Program-made: the position numbers and the translations under genes
Notes under the pieces: generated by a model
Database searches by the model: none
Told to the model about the DNA's origin: nothing
Seen by the model: the letters and a program-made list of their open reading frames with translations, nothing else
Shown: piece after piece, positions 12,201 to 24,688 of the stretch
Numbering within the stretch: position 1 is the stretch's first letter
Layout of the letters: the number at the start of each line of letters is the position of its first letter
Origin: Entonaema liquescens
Taxonomy: Eukaryota; Ascomycota; Sordariomycetes; Xylariales; Xylariaceae
NCBI GenBank assembly: GCA_902805475.1
Contig: CADCSX010000006.1
Location: 2,852,001 to 2,916,000, forward strand
Reading direction: 5' to 3'
Length of the DNA: 64,000 nt

Positions 12201-12320
12201 CACCTGCTTCTGCTTGACTTTCGGTGTTCGTCACCTCGCGGGGTTTCGCGAATAGGTACCCTACGTCGGTGCCCTGCGCGACAACCTCCACGACATCCAA
12301 GACTTTAACTTGCCGCCATC
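9256..12320. other. 3-kb intergenic stretch with simple repeats
   Basis: No gene I can support. Contents: a TTG microsatellite at about 10605-10632; a tandem 11-bp repeat (GCGTCGAAAAA) at 11186-11229; the palindrome-like TACCTACCTAGGTA at 10736-10749; a GATATCGACATC hexamer repeat at about 11633-11670 that explains acidic DIDID runs in one frame. A 129-codon minus-strand frame at 10142-10531 has no recognisable domain. The last few hundred bases are probably the leader of the next gene. Confidence 0.5.
11186..11229. repeat. Tandem 11-bp repeat, four copies
   Basis: Three exact copies of GCGTCGAAAAA followed by a degenerate fourth (ACGTCGAAAGG). Located in non-coding DNA; a short replication-slippage minisatellite. 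Confidence 0.85.
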
Positions 12321-14979
12321 ATGTCGCCCACACGAACAGTTACTACTCCGCCGGCCCAGGCCCACGCCTCAGGGTCAGGTTCCGGCTCCATGTCCTATCC
12401 GCCTCAACCAGCGTCGCCTACACTAACCAATCCAGATATGATCTTACCAGATTATGAGGATAGTTATTCTTCTCCAGATAGATCGCAATCCCCCTTAACT
12501 ATGTGGAAAAATACACAAGTTGCCAATATGAGCTTTGATCTCACTCCCCAAGCCTTCACGGGGCCCGTGACTCCGACCACCCCCATTATATACGGAAACG
12601 GGACGATGCTTTCAGATATTGGTGAGGTTACGGAGGTCGAGAGTACCTGTCCTCCGAATAGGGGACGGGCCGGATCTACACGCAGTGACGATTCGATACA
12701 ACCGACATCCATGATGCACTATGAGACGCTCAAGAAGAAGGATTCGAAGCTTTCTCGCGATAGGCGGGATTCAATGGACTCGACAAGTACGATTACCACC
12801 CACGAGCAAGCTGCAATGTTTGCCGACTTTGATGACTCCGTTAGTGTCGACGATAGCAATTTCCAAGGCGACGATGAGGAAAGCGTTGCCGATTCTTACA
12901 TTGACGATGCATCTGTTCAAGGACATATCTTGCCAAATAGTGAGGTACGGGCTAGGATTGGTGAGGAGCGGTACTCGACTGTGTTGAGTCGAAGAGCGGA
13001 GCAAATTTTAGCTAATGCTAAACGGCGATTAACGGTGAGAATCCTCAATGTGTAGCTTGTCTTAATGCCTATCTAATGCATAACAGACTATGGAAGGAAA
13101 TTTAAGCCGGGCGCGAACAACTCTCTACTCTCCTACCTTATCTACTGATTCAGGCTCTACACCTTCACCCACGATGTCTCGACCCACAACTGCAATCCAC
13201 CGCGATCATGATAACAGTCATCGCAAGAGCAACCATAGCCACACGAGAATATCTAGCGAGAACAATATTCCTACCCTCCCGCTTGATGTGGTTAAACCGG
13301 GTGTAAATGTACCGAGATCTTCGAGTGCTCTAGGTGCGGCGGGTGGATATCGACCACCTCTCCATAGTCCTCGTAGCGCCGATTACATTAACGAGGGTGC
13401 CAAACCATCTTTTTATGGCAAGGAGCCTATCCTCGAGCCGCTAAGCGAGGATGATGCCTCGCAAGGGGTGGATTCGTCAAGACCGAGTTTTGAGGGGTCA
13501 AGATTAGATACTTTCCTGAGCCCGTCTTTTGCGTCTTATACGGACAAGGGATTGAGACGGTCTGTATCGACGGCACAGATGCGAGATCTTAAGGACCAAA
13601 TGAAAGACCTCAAAGGAAGACTGTCTACCCTAAGAGACCAGGCCAAGGCGGATAGTTTAAAGCGTCGAAGTATCCAAAGCCTGCGAACTCCTAGTCCTTT
13701 TACACATGCTCGGGTCGATCAATGGTATGCTGACACGGCGCAATACGATGATGACAGTTCTGTTCATAGTGATTATCAGTCGCCACAATCAAACGATGAT
13801 GTCTCCAGTATTGACGTTGGCGAGAGTCATTTGGCAACGAAACACATAGTATCCGGGACTGATGAGGAGCATATTCAGGTTGGGTTTTTGGCGGAGAGTG
13901 CTCTAATAAAACCAAAGGATATTGAAGACGGCTCTCAGTTCCCTGAGAATGAGGGCCCACTAATCACCAACCAGGTAGAGGATGACTTTGATATGAGAAC
14001 AGAGGACGGCTACGACGATGATAGTGATGGGCCAGGAAAGGAAGAGCAGCATCAGGGACAAGTGGGAATAGGAGAAGAGGAACGGGACCCGATCGATGAC
14101 AGTGCAAGCGAGAGTGGCGCATCTTCATATTACGACTCTGTCCAAAACCAGGTTTCCCATGAAGATCGTGAAGATGCTTTCGATTATGAGCACTTCTTCC
14201 TGCACAGTGCGATGGGTAGTATGAGCCGAAGTCGGATGAGGAGCAAGGGCAGCCGTGAGAGCTTCAGCTCCGAAGACTCAGTAGAGACAACTCGAGGGCC
14301 GGTTGCATCTACCACCATAGCATCCACTTCCAGCAAGATTGGAAGACGTTCTCGCAGGGGCAGTACCGGCTCGATCTCATCCGTGGACTCCTTTGCGACA
14401 GCTACAGAGGGCCGTAGTACACGAGCAGAGACTGACCTTGTGGAAATATACCGCGAGCACGGTGTTATAGTACCGAAACGTGCTCGAACACATACGCCAG
14501 ATACGTCGAGACGACCTGGCTTTTCTACAGAGACGAGTGATTCTAGTTCCGATAAAAGTCGGTTCAGACAGTCTGACATCCGACGACCTCAGAGCAGCGC
14601 GGCAGCATTCATGCATCGTCCTTCTGTGTCATCTTTAGATTCAAACAAGACGCATAGGAGCTTTCCTTTGGTAAATAAGCCGAAGGTTAATGGTGGTATG
14701 CTAACGCCACGGGAATCGCCCGACCGGGAGTTGAAGCAAATCTCAGAAGTACTTCTAAATGAGAGTGCATCCAGCAGCCAGAGTGGAGATAGTAGGGCAA
14801 CTCCGATTGAGATGTTACAAAAAGACGACCGAATACTTGTTGAGCGCCTGGTTGCTAGTCTTGGTCGATGTGTTCTCGGTTTGGCCGAATCCAGTCGTGG
14901 CACGGCTGACTATCGGGCATACCGAAGAAAAATAGAAGTGGCGAGACGGGCTTTAGAGAGCTTGGATGGATCCGCGTAA
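12321..14979 (+). CDS. Long disordered conserved-type fungal protein, function unknown
   Basis: Two exons, 12321-13034 and 13087-14979, with a 52-bp phase-0 intron (GTGAGA donor, AACAG acceptor) give 868 residues. Composition is dominated by Ser, Asp, Pro, Arg and Thr with many SP/TP and basic-Ser sites, suggesting heavy phosphorylation. Two parts look folded or helical: around the splice junction (ERYSTVLSRRAEQILANAKRRL then TTMEGNLSRARTTL, a likely coiled coil, residues about 215-255) and the extreme C-terminus (ILVERLVASLGRCVLGLAES, RKIEVARRALESL, about 810-868). A second short helix, MRDLKDQMKDLKGRLSTLRDQ (about residues 400-420), also looks coiled coil. No signal peptide, membrane segment or catalytic motif. 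I do not recognise a named family; the coiled-coil/disorder pattern would suit a scaffold or polarity/cytoskeletal protein, which is inference. Confidence 0.8.
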
Positions 14980-15971
14980 TACTTAATGCACATCTAATCA
15001 GGCGTTTGCGAATTATACCATTTGATAGGGCGCGTCGTGTTCATCGAGCTCGGCTACGAAAGCACTTTTCTTCTTCCCCTTTTTTTTCAGGACATAATGT
15101 TTTACTACTTCTATGCCGTTTATTATCAAGAAGTTTACCTATCATATGGGTTACGATTATGAGGAAAAGAAGAACCCCTTTTCTATACTAAAGTACTTTG
15201 TTTGATCCATATAGTCCATGGATTAATTCTCAGGAGAGTCTATCGGGATAGTCACGGTAGCGATGGCTTTTACATTGCATAATTCTTCGATACCCTTGGT
15301 TGATGCATGGCCTCTCAACTTGCATTTGTTATTAAATTTTTATAGTTCGTATATACTCAAACTTTGAATGGAAGCGGCATGATTGTGCTGTTCATTTTAA
15401 AATGTCGTTTAGCATGGCTTTTCAATTTTCCAAGTTGAATTTCTATTTCATAGCCAACTGAAAATGCCTTCGAACCGAGTATTATTTATTTCTGCAGTAG
15501 CGTTAGTGTAAGAGTAAGAGTGAATAACATCAGTAGGTTGAAGGTTAAGAAAGAAATGCTGTTGAAATACTGCAGGCGTACAAACAATCTCAATAATCGC
15601 AGTAGGTGCATTAAGCAGTTTAAGGTAGTCCATATCGTAGAGTAGGTGGCGCCTTCTACTGCTATAATGCTTTATATTGCATATACTGGGGGCTTGCGGC
15701 TGCCTTTTCAGTTTCACATCCCCTGTTCCTTCTTAGTAATAAATCTTACCTCTACCTACCTAGGTATCAAGACTGTGGCTTCCTTCTTAGACAATAATTT
15801 ATCCATCATAATTTATTTTGTATGTATTTCCATATAGCATCAACGTGATCTTCCACCATAGTATGGGTTGAGCATTTATTCAGTTATTGATTCCATCGCC
15901 AAGGCTGCCTCACTCATGGACGGAATCTGCCTTCACTAACACAGCTCTAACACCACCGGCAACTTCCCGCC
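14980..15971. other. Intergenic
   Basis: Nearly 1 kb without a credible gene; contains the CTACCTACCTAGGTAT motif at 15752-15767 and T-rich tracts. Likely 3' region of the preceding gene and promoter of the following SNF2 gene. Confidence 0.5.
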
Positions 15972-18900
15972 ATGGCAGACATTCCGGGGCTTAACAAATA
16001 CATCCCGGTTGGGTGTCTTAATTTATCCCAAGATGATACTGACCTTCTACCACTTGAATTCAGGGGAAATCTCGAGCCACGCTCATGGAAATTCTTCTCT
16101 CGGCGTCTTGATGCTATCCCCGAATCTGCCTGTCTTCCAGACCAAGCACAAGAGGCACTCCTTAGATTACCCTTATTGCAACCATTTATAGCATCATGGC
16201 AAAGTCGATGGATTCAGATGTCTTTTGGGCTCGTGTCCAATCTAAGTAGCAGTAGTTGCATTAGAGTTTACGTCCTCCCCCAGGACGTTGACAGAAGTAA
16301 TACCGATTTGAGGAACGAGCTCCTAAGAGCGATATCGCTTCTCATATCTCAGCTCGATTTTTCATCGGAATTATGGAATGGAGAAGAAGATATTCACGGG
16401 GAGCCAGCACCTCCGAGCGAAGGTCTACCCGATGGCGAGCTCACGTCCCTCTTAACCATGTTCAACAGTGTTCCTTCTCCCGATCCGCTCCCCGAGTTAG
16501 AGCCCAACCCTGACACCCGCGACGGGATGCAATGTCTACTAGAGAGTCAGGTTCCTGGCCTCACGACGAAGCTTTATCCTTATCAAGGTAGATCTGCAGC
16601 ACTCATGCTTCAACGCGAAGAAAATCCTGGAAGGACTATCGATCCCCGATTCCGGTCAATGCTTGATCAAAAAGGGCACCCTTGGTACTTTGACAATGTC
16701 TCGGGCATCGTTCTGAGAGAACCTAGGTATTATGATGGTGTGCGCGGTGGAATTCTTGCTGAAGAAAGTAAGTAAACACCAGAATGCCTCGGTGACCCTC
16801 TGCCTCTTAATTTCAGCAACATCGCATACCTACTCTGCCTTGTTAGCTGTGGTCGCTTGACCGAACCCCAATAACCTATCAATCAACGATTACTTTCCGT
16901 AAATGGAAATCACTAACTATCACCGTAGTGGGTACTGGCAAGACCCTCATCTGTCTGGCCCTCATTCTGTGTACAAAAAGTGAACCGACAAAAGCTCCAG
17001 AGCCTTTTGTTGCTGAAGTGCCTCCCAGATTGAAAAGCGCAAGCCTGCTTGATATGGCTGCAGCCACAGCAAATAAACATTCTGTAGCATGGAAACCCTT
17101 TTTTGAGGCATCCGCTGCTCAATTTGGTTACGAGTACCAGAACTGCATAGATGCCTTGACCCGGCCAGAAAACCGCGCGCTATATAAGATACATAACACC
17201 CTAGTCGAACCAAGGAGAAGTAACAGGACCGCGCCACGTACTATGCCCCCTAAAGAGGTCTATCTAAGTCATGCTACGCTTGTTATTGTCCCCAACAACC
17301 TTGTTAAACAATGGCAAAATGAGATCAAAAAGCATACAGCCGGCTTAAACACTCTCATACTTGTAGAGAAGCAAATCATCCCACCTCTCACCGCACTACT
17401 ACATTACGACGTGATTCTCTTTTCCGAGAGTCGCTTCGAGTGGATCCAGAGGGAACGGTCAAATAAAGAAGGTCCGACTTCAGATATTTATTGCCCGCTC
17501 GATTATATTCGATTCAAGCGATGTATTATCGACGAAGGCCACAAGTTGGGGAATAAGACTCGAAGCTGGAAGAGTGATGTTATGAGAGTTCTCGACCGTC
17601 TTGAGATTGCCGCCCGATGGGTCGTCACAGGAACCCCGTCGAGAGGTCTCTACGGTGTCGAACAGCAGTCCTCCGAGACGAAGGGCGTGAATGGCAACGA
17701 GGGCACAAAAGTGAGGATGCAGTCCACCTTGCTACAAGAACGGGAAGATCTGCAGAGAATTGGTAATCTTGCAGCAAAATATCTCAAAGTTCGCCCGTGG
17801 TCGAACACGAAGGATGAAGTTGGAGATACTGTAGCGGATTGGAACACATACGTAATGCATCGAGAACAGCATGCCAAGGGCCATAGCCGCAAAGATTGTC
17901 TAAGAACAGCGCTGAACTCTTTGATAATTCGCCACCAGCTTTCGGATATTAGCACACTACTTCCCCCGGTTGAAGAAAAGATTGTGCTACTCGATGGCTC
18001 GTTCCAAGATAAGCTATCTCTAAATCTGTTTTCGATGATGATCATATTCAACTCGGTGCAGTCGCAGCGAACAGATATGGATTACTTCTTCCACGAGAGG
18101 CAGCGTAAGAGTCTCGCCCAACTCGTTAGGAACTTAAGGCAGGCCTGCTTCTTTGGCGGCGTTTTTTACTCAGTTGAAGATATAGCGAAAGCATTGGAGA
18201 CTGCAGAGGGCTTCCTTGAGAAGAAGGACATTCCCATCAGCGGCGAGGACGAAGATCTATTGAGACAAGCCATCGACTTCGGTAAAATTGCTGTGAATAA
18301 CCGGCTGAAGGATGTGAGCAATAAATTTCACGCCATGCCATTGTATGTCGACAACTTTCCTGGCGGCAACGGGAAGAACTGGTCACTTGACGATTTGGAG
18401 GCAGATGGCCAGCCAGTTTGCACTGATGCTGGGATGGTGCATGCACTACAGAGGTTCTTAAATCCCTGTATTGACGCCCCAACATCTCTGCAGCTTATGA
18501 TAGAAAGCGGTCGTCTTGACCAACAAGGTGCAGCCGAGCGTTCTCAGGCCTTGATGACAGCAATGGATGCGTCCGGTTACGTTACAACAGAACCAAGTCA
18601 GGCTTCAGCATTGGCGGGAAACACTGCCCTCGGAGGTGACTATCACACGATACCAAAATCAGGTACGTTAGGAAAGACGGAGCAGCCGCTTATCGAGGAA
18701 GTACAAGGCATCGGAGCAGGAGCAGCAGGTCATGTTAAGGTCGCTGAGCCTTTGGCAAAGACCAGAATTATTTCGACTGTTTCGGCTAAACTCTCCTACC
18801 TCATCGATGCCATCGTCAAGTATCAGGATGAGGAGCAAATTATTGTGTTCTATGACAACGAAAATATTGCATATTACCTGGCCGGCATGCTGGAGATTGT

Positions 18901-19649
18901 AAGAAGTCGCTTCCAAGTCCACCTATTGGTATATCTACTTACCGAAGTTATAGTTACAAATTCAGCATTTAATATACGCAAGGGCCGGCCTTAGTGCGGA
19001 CAGGAGAGCACAATATGTTGCTACATTTACACACAACCCGAAGTTTCGGGTTCTCCTAATGGACATAAGCCAAGCAGCATTTGGTCTTGATATGCGCTCC
19101 GCGTCACGAATTTACTTCATAAGTCCAGTATTGAATCCCCAGGTCGAGGCACAAGCTATTGGGAGAGCGAGACGGATCAGCCAACAGAAGCCGGTGTCTG
19201 TTGAGACCCTCGTTTTGCGAAATAGTATTGAGGAAGTTATCGTGAATCGTCGCAAGCAAATGACACACGCTGAACATAGTAAGGTGAAATCAATATTGGA
19301 TGATAGACTGATATATCGATGGATCTTGAATGCAAAGATAGTACCTTTGCCTAACGAAGAAGATGGCGTTGCCCAAACGGCGATGTTAGAGACTCCTCAG
19401 TATGTCTTCGGCAGAGGGTTCGGCCGCGAACTTCACCCAGATGAGGGATTGATCACGGGTAGCCCGGACGCTAAGCCAAGGGCAGGCGTACCAACCGACA
19501 GAGCCGCCCCTATTCCGTTTAGGATGGGTAAAGGCCTGAAGCGAACCCACGATATATTGTCAACGACTGATGAGCCGTCAAGTAAAAGCAACGATACCGG
19601 GATTGAACGCCCGCAAAAACGAAGCGCTAGAGTAACTTTCGCGGTTTAG
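15972..19649 (+). CDS. SNF2-family ATPase/helicase, Rad5/16-like group
   Basis: Three exons, 15972-16767, 16929-18898 and 18966-19649 (introns 161 and 67 bp, both GTAAG donors), give 1149 residues. The N-terminal 220 residues are fungal-specific; then the SNF2 motor: LYPYQGRSAALML (motif Q-like), GGILAEE then MGTGKT with the P-loop codon split by intron 1 (about 266-271), LVIVPNNLVKQWQNEI (Ia), IIDEGHK (Walker B, DEGH type, about 465), ARWVVTGTP (III, about 495). The second RecA lobe carries IIVFYDN, YARAGLSADRRAQYV, FRVLLMDISQAAFGLDM and EAQAIGRARRISQ (VI, about 984). The DEGH box places it near the Rad5/Rad16/SHPRH group, but no RING finger is visible between lobes. Nuclear ATP-driven remodeller or translocase; the target is unknown. 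The C-terminal tail is basic and disordered (KRTHDI, RPQKRSAR). Confidence 0.88.
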
Positions 19650-20492
19650 AATGGATCAATATGACGACATATCTCAAATTATCGAAGCATTTGGTCTGAA
19701 ACTCCCATCTCAACGCTACCTACACCAATCTGAAAAGGGATATACCATAAGAGGATTGTACGGTATTTATTCATTCACATATAAATTAGGTTCTGAGGAT
19801 ATCAGAGAGGTCATCATACCCTGAATTTTCGGAACCATAGGTGCATCGTTAGTATTATCACTATAGGGTTTGCTTGAGTTGTTTTTAATTCGGTATGCTC
19901 GCTAATGATATTAAGAGGCGACTCTGCCTCCAGAGTGGTTGGAATTTACCCCCTTCAAGTAATCGCCCTTACTATAGGTAGGTAGTTTATCAATAAGAAG
20001 ACTGATTACAATTAAATTAAATGGCAGTCCATAGGGTCCTAATCGTAGATGTAAGAATCGGGTTTTACTTTTCGAGTAACCAGCGGCCTACAACTTGTTC
20101 CACAAGCTTCGTGCCGGGTCTAAAGGGGTTGGGTAAATCGAATATACTGGATTTAATGATAGGTGGCTGGAACGGTGAATATTTGTCTTGTAATAGGTAC
20201 CTCTTGACCGTATTTGTTCTCTTATAAGCGTATAGTAGGTCGGTTTGGGATGGCAAGCGCCGCCAATATGTATAGGGGTATTACCTACCTACCTAGGTAG
20301 GTACCACATGTAGGTACCTATCACATAGGATTATTCAGCCAGTGAATGTATATTTAGGTAGATGCCTGGACTGTCTGGGATTCTTCTCTACGTCTCACCT
20401 ATCATGCAGACTGCGTATTCACATACATTTTATTTGCGAATCAGCAAATTGTACTGATGCTCGATCCTTGATGTTAGCAAGTTTTATCCAAA
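19650..20492. other. Intergenic with palindromic CCTAGG motif
   Basis: No gene supported. It carries the strongest copy of the recurrent motif at about 20281-20321 (ACCTACCTAGGTAGGTACC followed by GTAGGTACCTA) and a related ATAGGTAGGTAG near 19975-19987. An open frame at 20021-20227 is featureless. Confidence 0.5.
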
Positions 20493-23400
20493 ATGGATAT
20501 TGCATCTAGCGTCATTACTATTATTCAGCTGTCTACGAAGGTGGTGAATTACCTCCGCGATGTCAAGGATGGTGGAAAGGAGAGATTTTGATTCGAATGA
20601 TTTAGAAGACTACAATACTTGGTCTGGATCTATTAAGCTCTTGTTTGAGCATGGTGTCAGGGGTCTCACTTGAGACACTCTTAGAACAAAGAAGCTGTTT
20701 TGTATGTATAGCTCTGACTTCAGAGCTACCTTAGTTAGAGTTCCTTGCGGAACAACGAAGTTGTGTCCTCACCTTCTGGTTTGCCTCGTGACACATGGTG
20801 GTACCCTCGACCAGGTAAAAATGGTGTTAGAGGAACTGACTGCTAAGATCGTACTGCCTCGAGGGACACTTAAAACTGTTGGGAAGGGGTTGGAGTGGCC
20901 CTTTGATAAGTCGGAAGCAATGCGGTTACTCGGCCGCTTACGAGCATCCAAGGGAATTATCAACGCTGCTCTCGCAAAGGCTGGGTTAAAAGTTGGTCTC
21001 GAAACTCGGGCTAGCATCCAAAATCTAGAGCATGCACTCAAGATGGCCAAGCTAGAGACGGCTCTAAAACGGATTTCAGCTCTAGACTTCAGGACGTCGT
21101 AGAAAGAACGCTATAAACAATACCTTCCTGGTACCGGTATTTGGTTTCTCAATAATCCTCAAGTACGAGGATGGGTAGAATGCAGGACCACTGCAATCTG
21201 GTGCCACAGTTTACCGGGTGTAGGTAAACCCGTGTTGGCTTCTATCGTTTTTGAGCAACTCCGAGAGCAATATCTGGGAAAGAATATCGCTATTTTGATT
21301 GCTTATTGTTCTTTCGATGACGAGAACACGCACTCGACGGAAAATATAATGTCAAGTTTTATCCGACAAATCGTGGAAAAGAGGGGGGAGATGTCGGAGG
21401 CTATCGAGTAGGTGTATCCTGAACACTTTGAGGATCACACGCGATCCCGTCCAAAATTAGATAACTTGATCAACCTACTGTCCACGGAGATTGAAAAGTT
21501 CTACAATACCTTCATCATTATAGACGGCCTTGATGAAATACCGAATAACAAGCACCAAACAGAACTTCTTCAGACAATGGAGTCTCTCGAACCCCTCCCA
21601 CAATTGATGGTCACGTCTCGTCCAATATCGTCCATCTCTACTTGGTTTAAAGGAGGTGCAAGTAAAAACAAATATCGGATTACCGAATGGTCACGCGAAG
21701 ATGACCAGTCGAAGTACCATTGCGATGAATGCCGTGGCTGCGATAGATCCGAGCAAATAAACGTGCGTTCTGGCTCTGCCTGTGAACGCGACGTTGTCAA
21801 GGCCAACCAGGATACGCTGCCAATTCGAGATAACCATAGTTGGAGGACAGGGGCAGCGTATCTTTGCGAACACTGTAGCCGTAACGTGTGTGTGTGGATT
21901 GCTACGAGAAATTCGATATATGTTTCGGTTGCTCTAACGAAAAGAAAGCCTGCTTCAAGTGGGCATGGCCGGGATTTGATACCATTTCCGCCCATCCCAA
22001 AGATATTGATACCTTTATTACCTGGAAAATTCGAAACAGCCCGACATTGACAGCGCTCATTGAAATTGTACGAGGGGAGGTAAATGATCTGACGGCCACT
22101 ATTGCAGTTCGCGTACGAGAAGAGGCCTATGGAATGTAAGTAATGTCCAAATATCAAGTAAAGAAGTGAGTCTTAACGATGTACGTGGCAGATTCTTGCT
22201 CGCAAAATTCCATATGAATGTATTGGAAGAGCAAACAACTGCGAGGGAAATTATCACTGCTCTTGAAAGACTACCTTCCAACATTAAGGGCATATACGAC
22301 AACGTATTCAAACGCATCGGACGTCACCAGTGGGTTGAGAAACTAGAGAGGCTCATCATGATAGTTGCCACCGCCAAGAAATTATTGCCAACGGAAGCCC
22401 TCGCACATGCTATTGCTATAAATCCCGGAGATAGTGACAGATCCTCGCGACCTCTCTAGCATTCGATATCTAACATCTATGTGTGGAGGGCTGGTCGAGA
22501 TTGACCACGCAGGTTTCGTCAGGCCTGCACATGAAACTGTAGGCTTCTATGTCGCGCAAAACAGTCTAGGGACATGGAGTGACGGCCATGGAATTATGGC
22601 CGATATTTGTCTTATATACCTCCAGTTTCAAGTCTTCGTATCCGGCGCATGTACAGGACCCGATCATAAGGAAGTACTCGACAAACGTCGGTGTGAATAC
22701 CCGTTTCTAACTTATGCTGCAACCACCTGGGGCTACCACGCACGCGAAACAAAGGGTCCCCAAACGGCCCAATTGGTTAACGACTTCTTAAACAAGCCTG
22801 CTCATATATCAGTAGCGGCACAGATGATGCGGATAGATGACATGGAAACATCATCTGGGTGGGACGCTGAATTTGGCGTTCATGGTCTACATATTGCTTC
22901 ATATTTCGGCCTCAAAAACCCTGTATCTGATTTCTTATCTACGGGTATAAATGCTGATATCGAGGACTGTCTGCAAAATACTCCGCTCATGTATGCAGCA
23001 GAAAAAGGACATGCTGATATTGTGCGTGAATTACTACACGCGGGCGCGAATCCTGGCTATATCTGTAGAAGAAATCGCACGGTACTTCACAGAGCATGCG
23101 CTAACGATACCAGTCAACATATCGATATCATTAAACAGATCGTTTCGTCCGACAAGGACGTGTCCATCAATGCCTTTGATGAATACCACGGGAACATGAC
23201 CGCTCTGATGTACGCAGTGCTCATTAACTGCGAAGAATCAGTGAAGGTTTTACTCACACGCAAAGACATTGATGTTGACCTACATATACCCAGCAAATCT
23301 GGTCATAATGCATTACTTGAGTACGGGGCTCGTACAGATATAAGGGACAGCAGGGGACGAACACCACTTTCCAAGGCTCATGACCTTCAACGCAATGGAC

Positions 23401-24393
23401 TCTTTTCTATATTCAAGGAATTTGAAAAGAAAGAACTCGGGGTGGCGGAGGAGGGCGGGGACTACTTAACCAATCCTCAAAATCCCGCGAAGGTTGAGAC
23501 CCTAAGCGCTGAATACAAGCTTCCGATCCATTCAGTGGTGCGGAGTTACTCTCGAGAAGAGCTTGATAAATACCTAGAAAATCTTGGCCCTCAAGTTAAG
23601 GATAGTATTGACAGCATCGATGGCACGCACTGTAGGACATCTCTACATTTTGCAGTAGAGTCTAACAGATTGGATAACGTGCGCCTTCTCCTCGAGAGAG
23701 GGGCTGACACCGGGCTTAAAGATCGTTGGGGATTCACGCCGCTACACATTACAGCCGGCACCGGACAGTCTGAAGCCATAGAAATCCTGCTCCGAAGCGG
23801 GTGTAAAGTTAATGAAGAAGATCTCGTGGGAAGAACACCTTTGGCCTTTGCTATGGCCAAAGAGAATTGTGCCTTCTTGCTTCTCCGACATAAAGCAGCT
23901 TTTCAAAATGCCGAAAAGGGCCAGCTACTACGATTACTTGAGTATGCCATTGATCGTAATGAAGTTGATATTGTCAAAATTCTTATTGAGGGAGGGGTCC
24001 CTTTCTGGACTAGGGATCGAAGTCTCTTGACTCCTTACCAGCGTGCAAAGCGAGCAGGACACTAAGAGATCGCCCAGTATACCTATCTATGATAAGGCTG
24101 TGGCTGGCAAGAGCTGCAGAGCTTCAAATGAGTCGGCAGATACGATTCAGGGCCAACTAGAGGCGACCGATGCTCAAGATACAAGCATCGCTAACTCCAA
24201 CATAGTGAATGCCGAATCAATAGGAGAACCAGCAGGCGCTTTGAAGCTGAAAGAATCATCCATGAGGGGTTCCCACGCCGCTGTGCCCGGAGAACAACCA
24301 GCACTCCTGCTATGGATGTCTGGGCTTATGACTAGGGAATATGTTCTTGTGGTCATGATTATAATACTGATATCTCTGTTGCTTTGCAAATGA
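20493..24393 (+). pseudogene. Decayed NACHT-ankyrin STAND (NLR-type) receptor gene
   Basis: Order of recognisable pieces: a fungal STAND N-terminal helical domain (20493 MDIASSVITIIQLSTKVV, then 20815-21090 with GKGLEWPFDKSEA), a NACHT NTPase (GTGIWFL; P-loop read as LPGVGKP near 21210-21235 where Thr is expected after GK; Walker B IIIDGLDEIP near 21515), a Cys-rich insert (21860-21950: LCEHC, CVDCYEK, CFGC), a winged-helix-like linker (KGIYDNVFKRI, LIMIVATAKKLLPTEALAHAIAI, VRPAHETVGFYVAQ) and ankyrin repeats (22900-24060; for example TPLMYAAEKGHADIVRELLHAGAN). Disruptions: TGA near 20591, in-frame TAG at 21100 and 21409, frame changes near 21870-21890 and 22430-22445, TAA at 24063 inside an ankyrin helix. 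A genuine-looking intron remains at 22136-22191. A last frame (24066-24393) ends in a hydrophobic segment. STAND proteins mediate fungal non-self recognition and cell death; this copy appears non-functional. Confidence 0.82.
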
Positions 24394-24688
24394 AGATAAA
24401 CACAGGAGACAGCCGCAATGGTAACCCCCTTACCAGATGGGTCCATACTGTTATAAGTGCTAATCTGATCTAATAAATCAAGATCGTTCTTTGCATCTAT
24501 AATTCGGACGATTCAAATAGCTGTGTCACTCTTTTATCTACTAGTATATTTCATGCCTTCTTATCACGACTCTGTTTGAACGATGCTAACTCTTATCGCA
24601 GGTTGTGTTATTATTCAAAACACCATTGCTTATGATACCCCTATCCTTAAGGCACCCTTGTATTTCCACGAAGTTTATGCTTGGGGGT

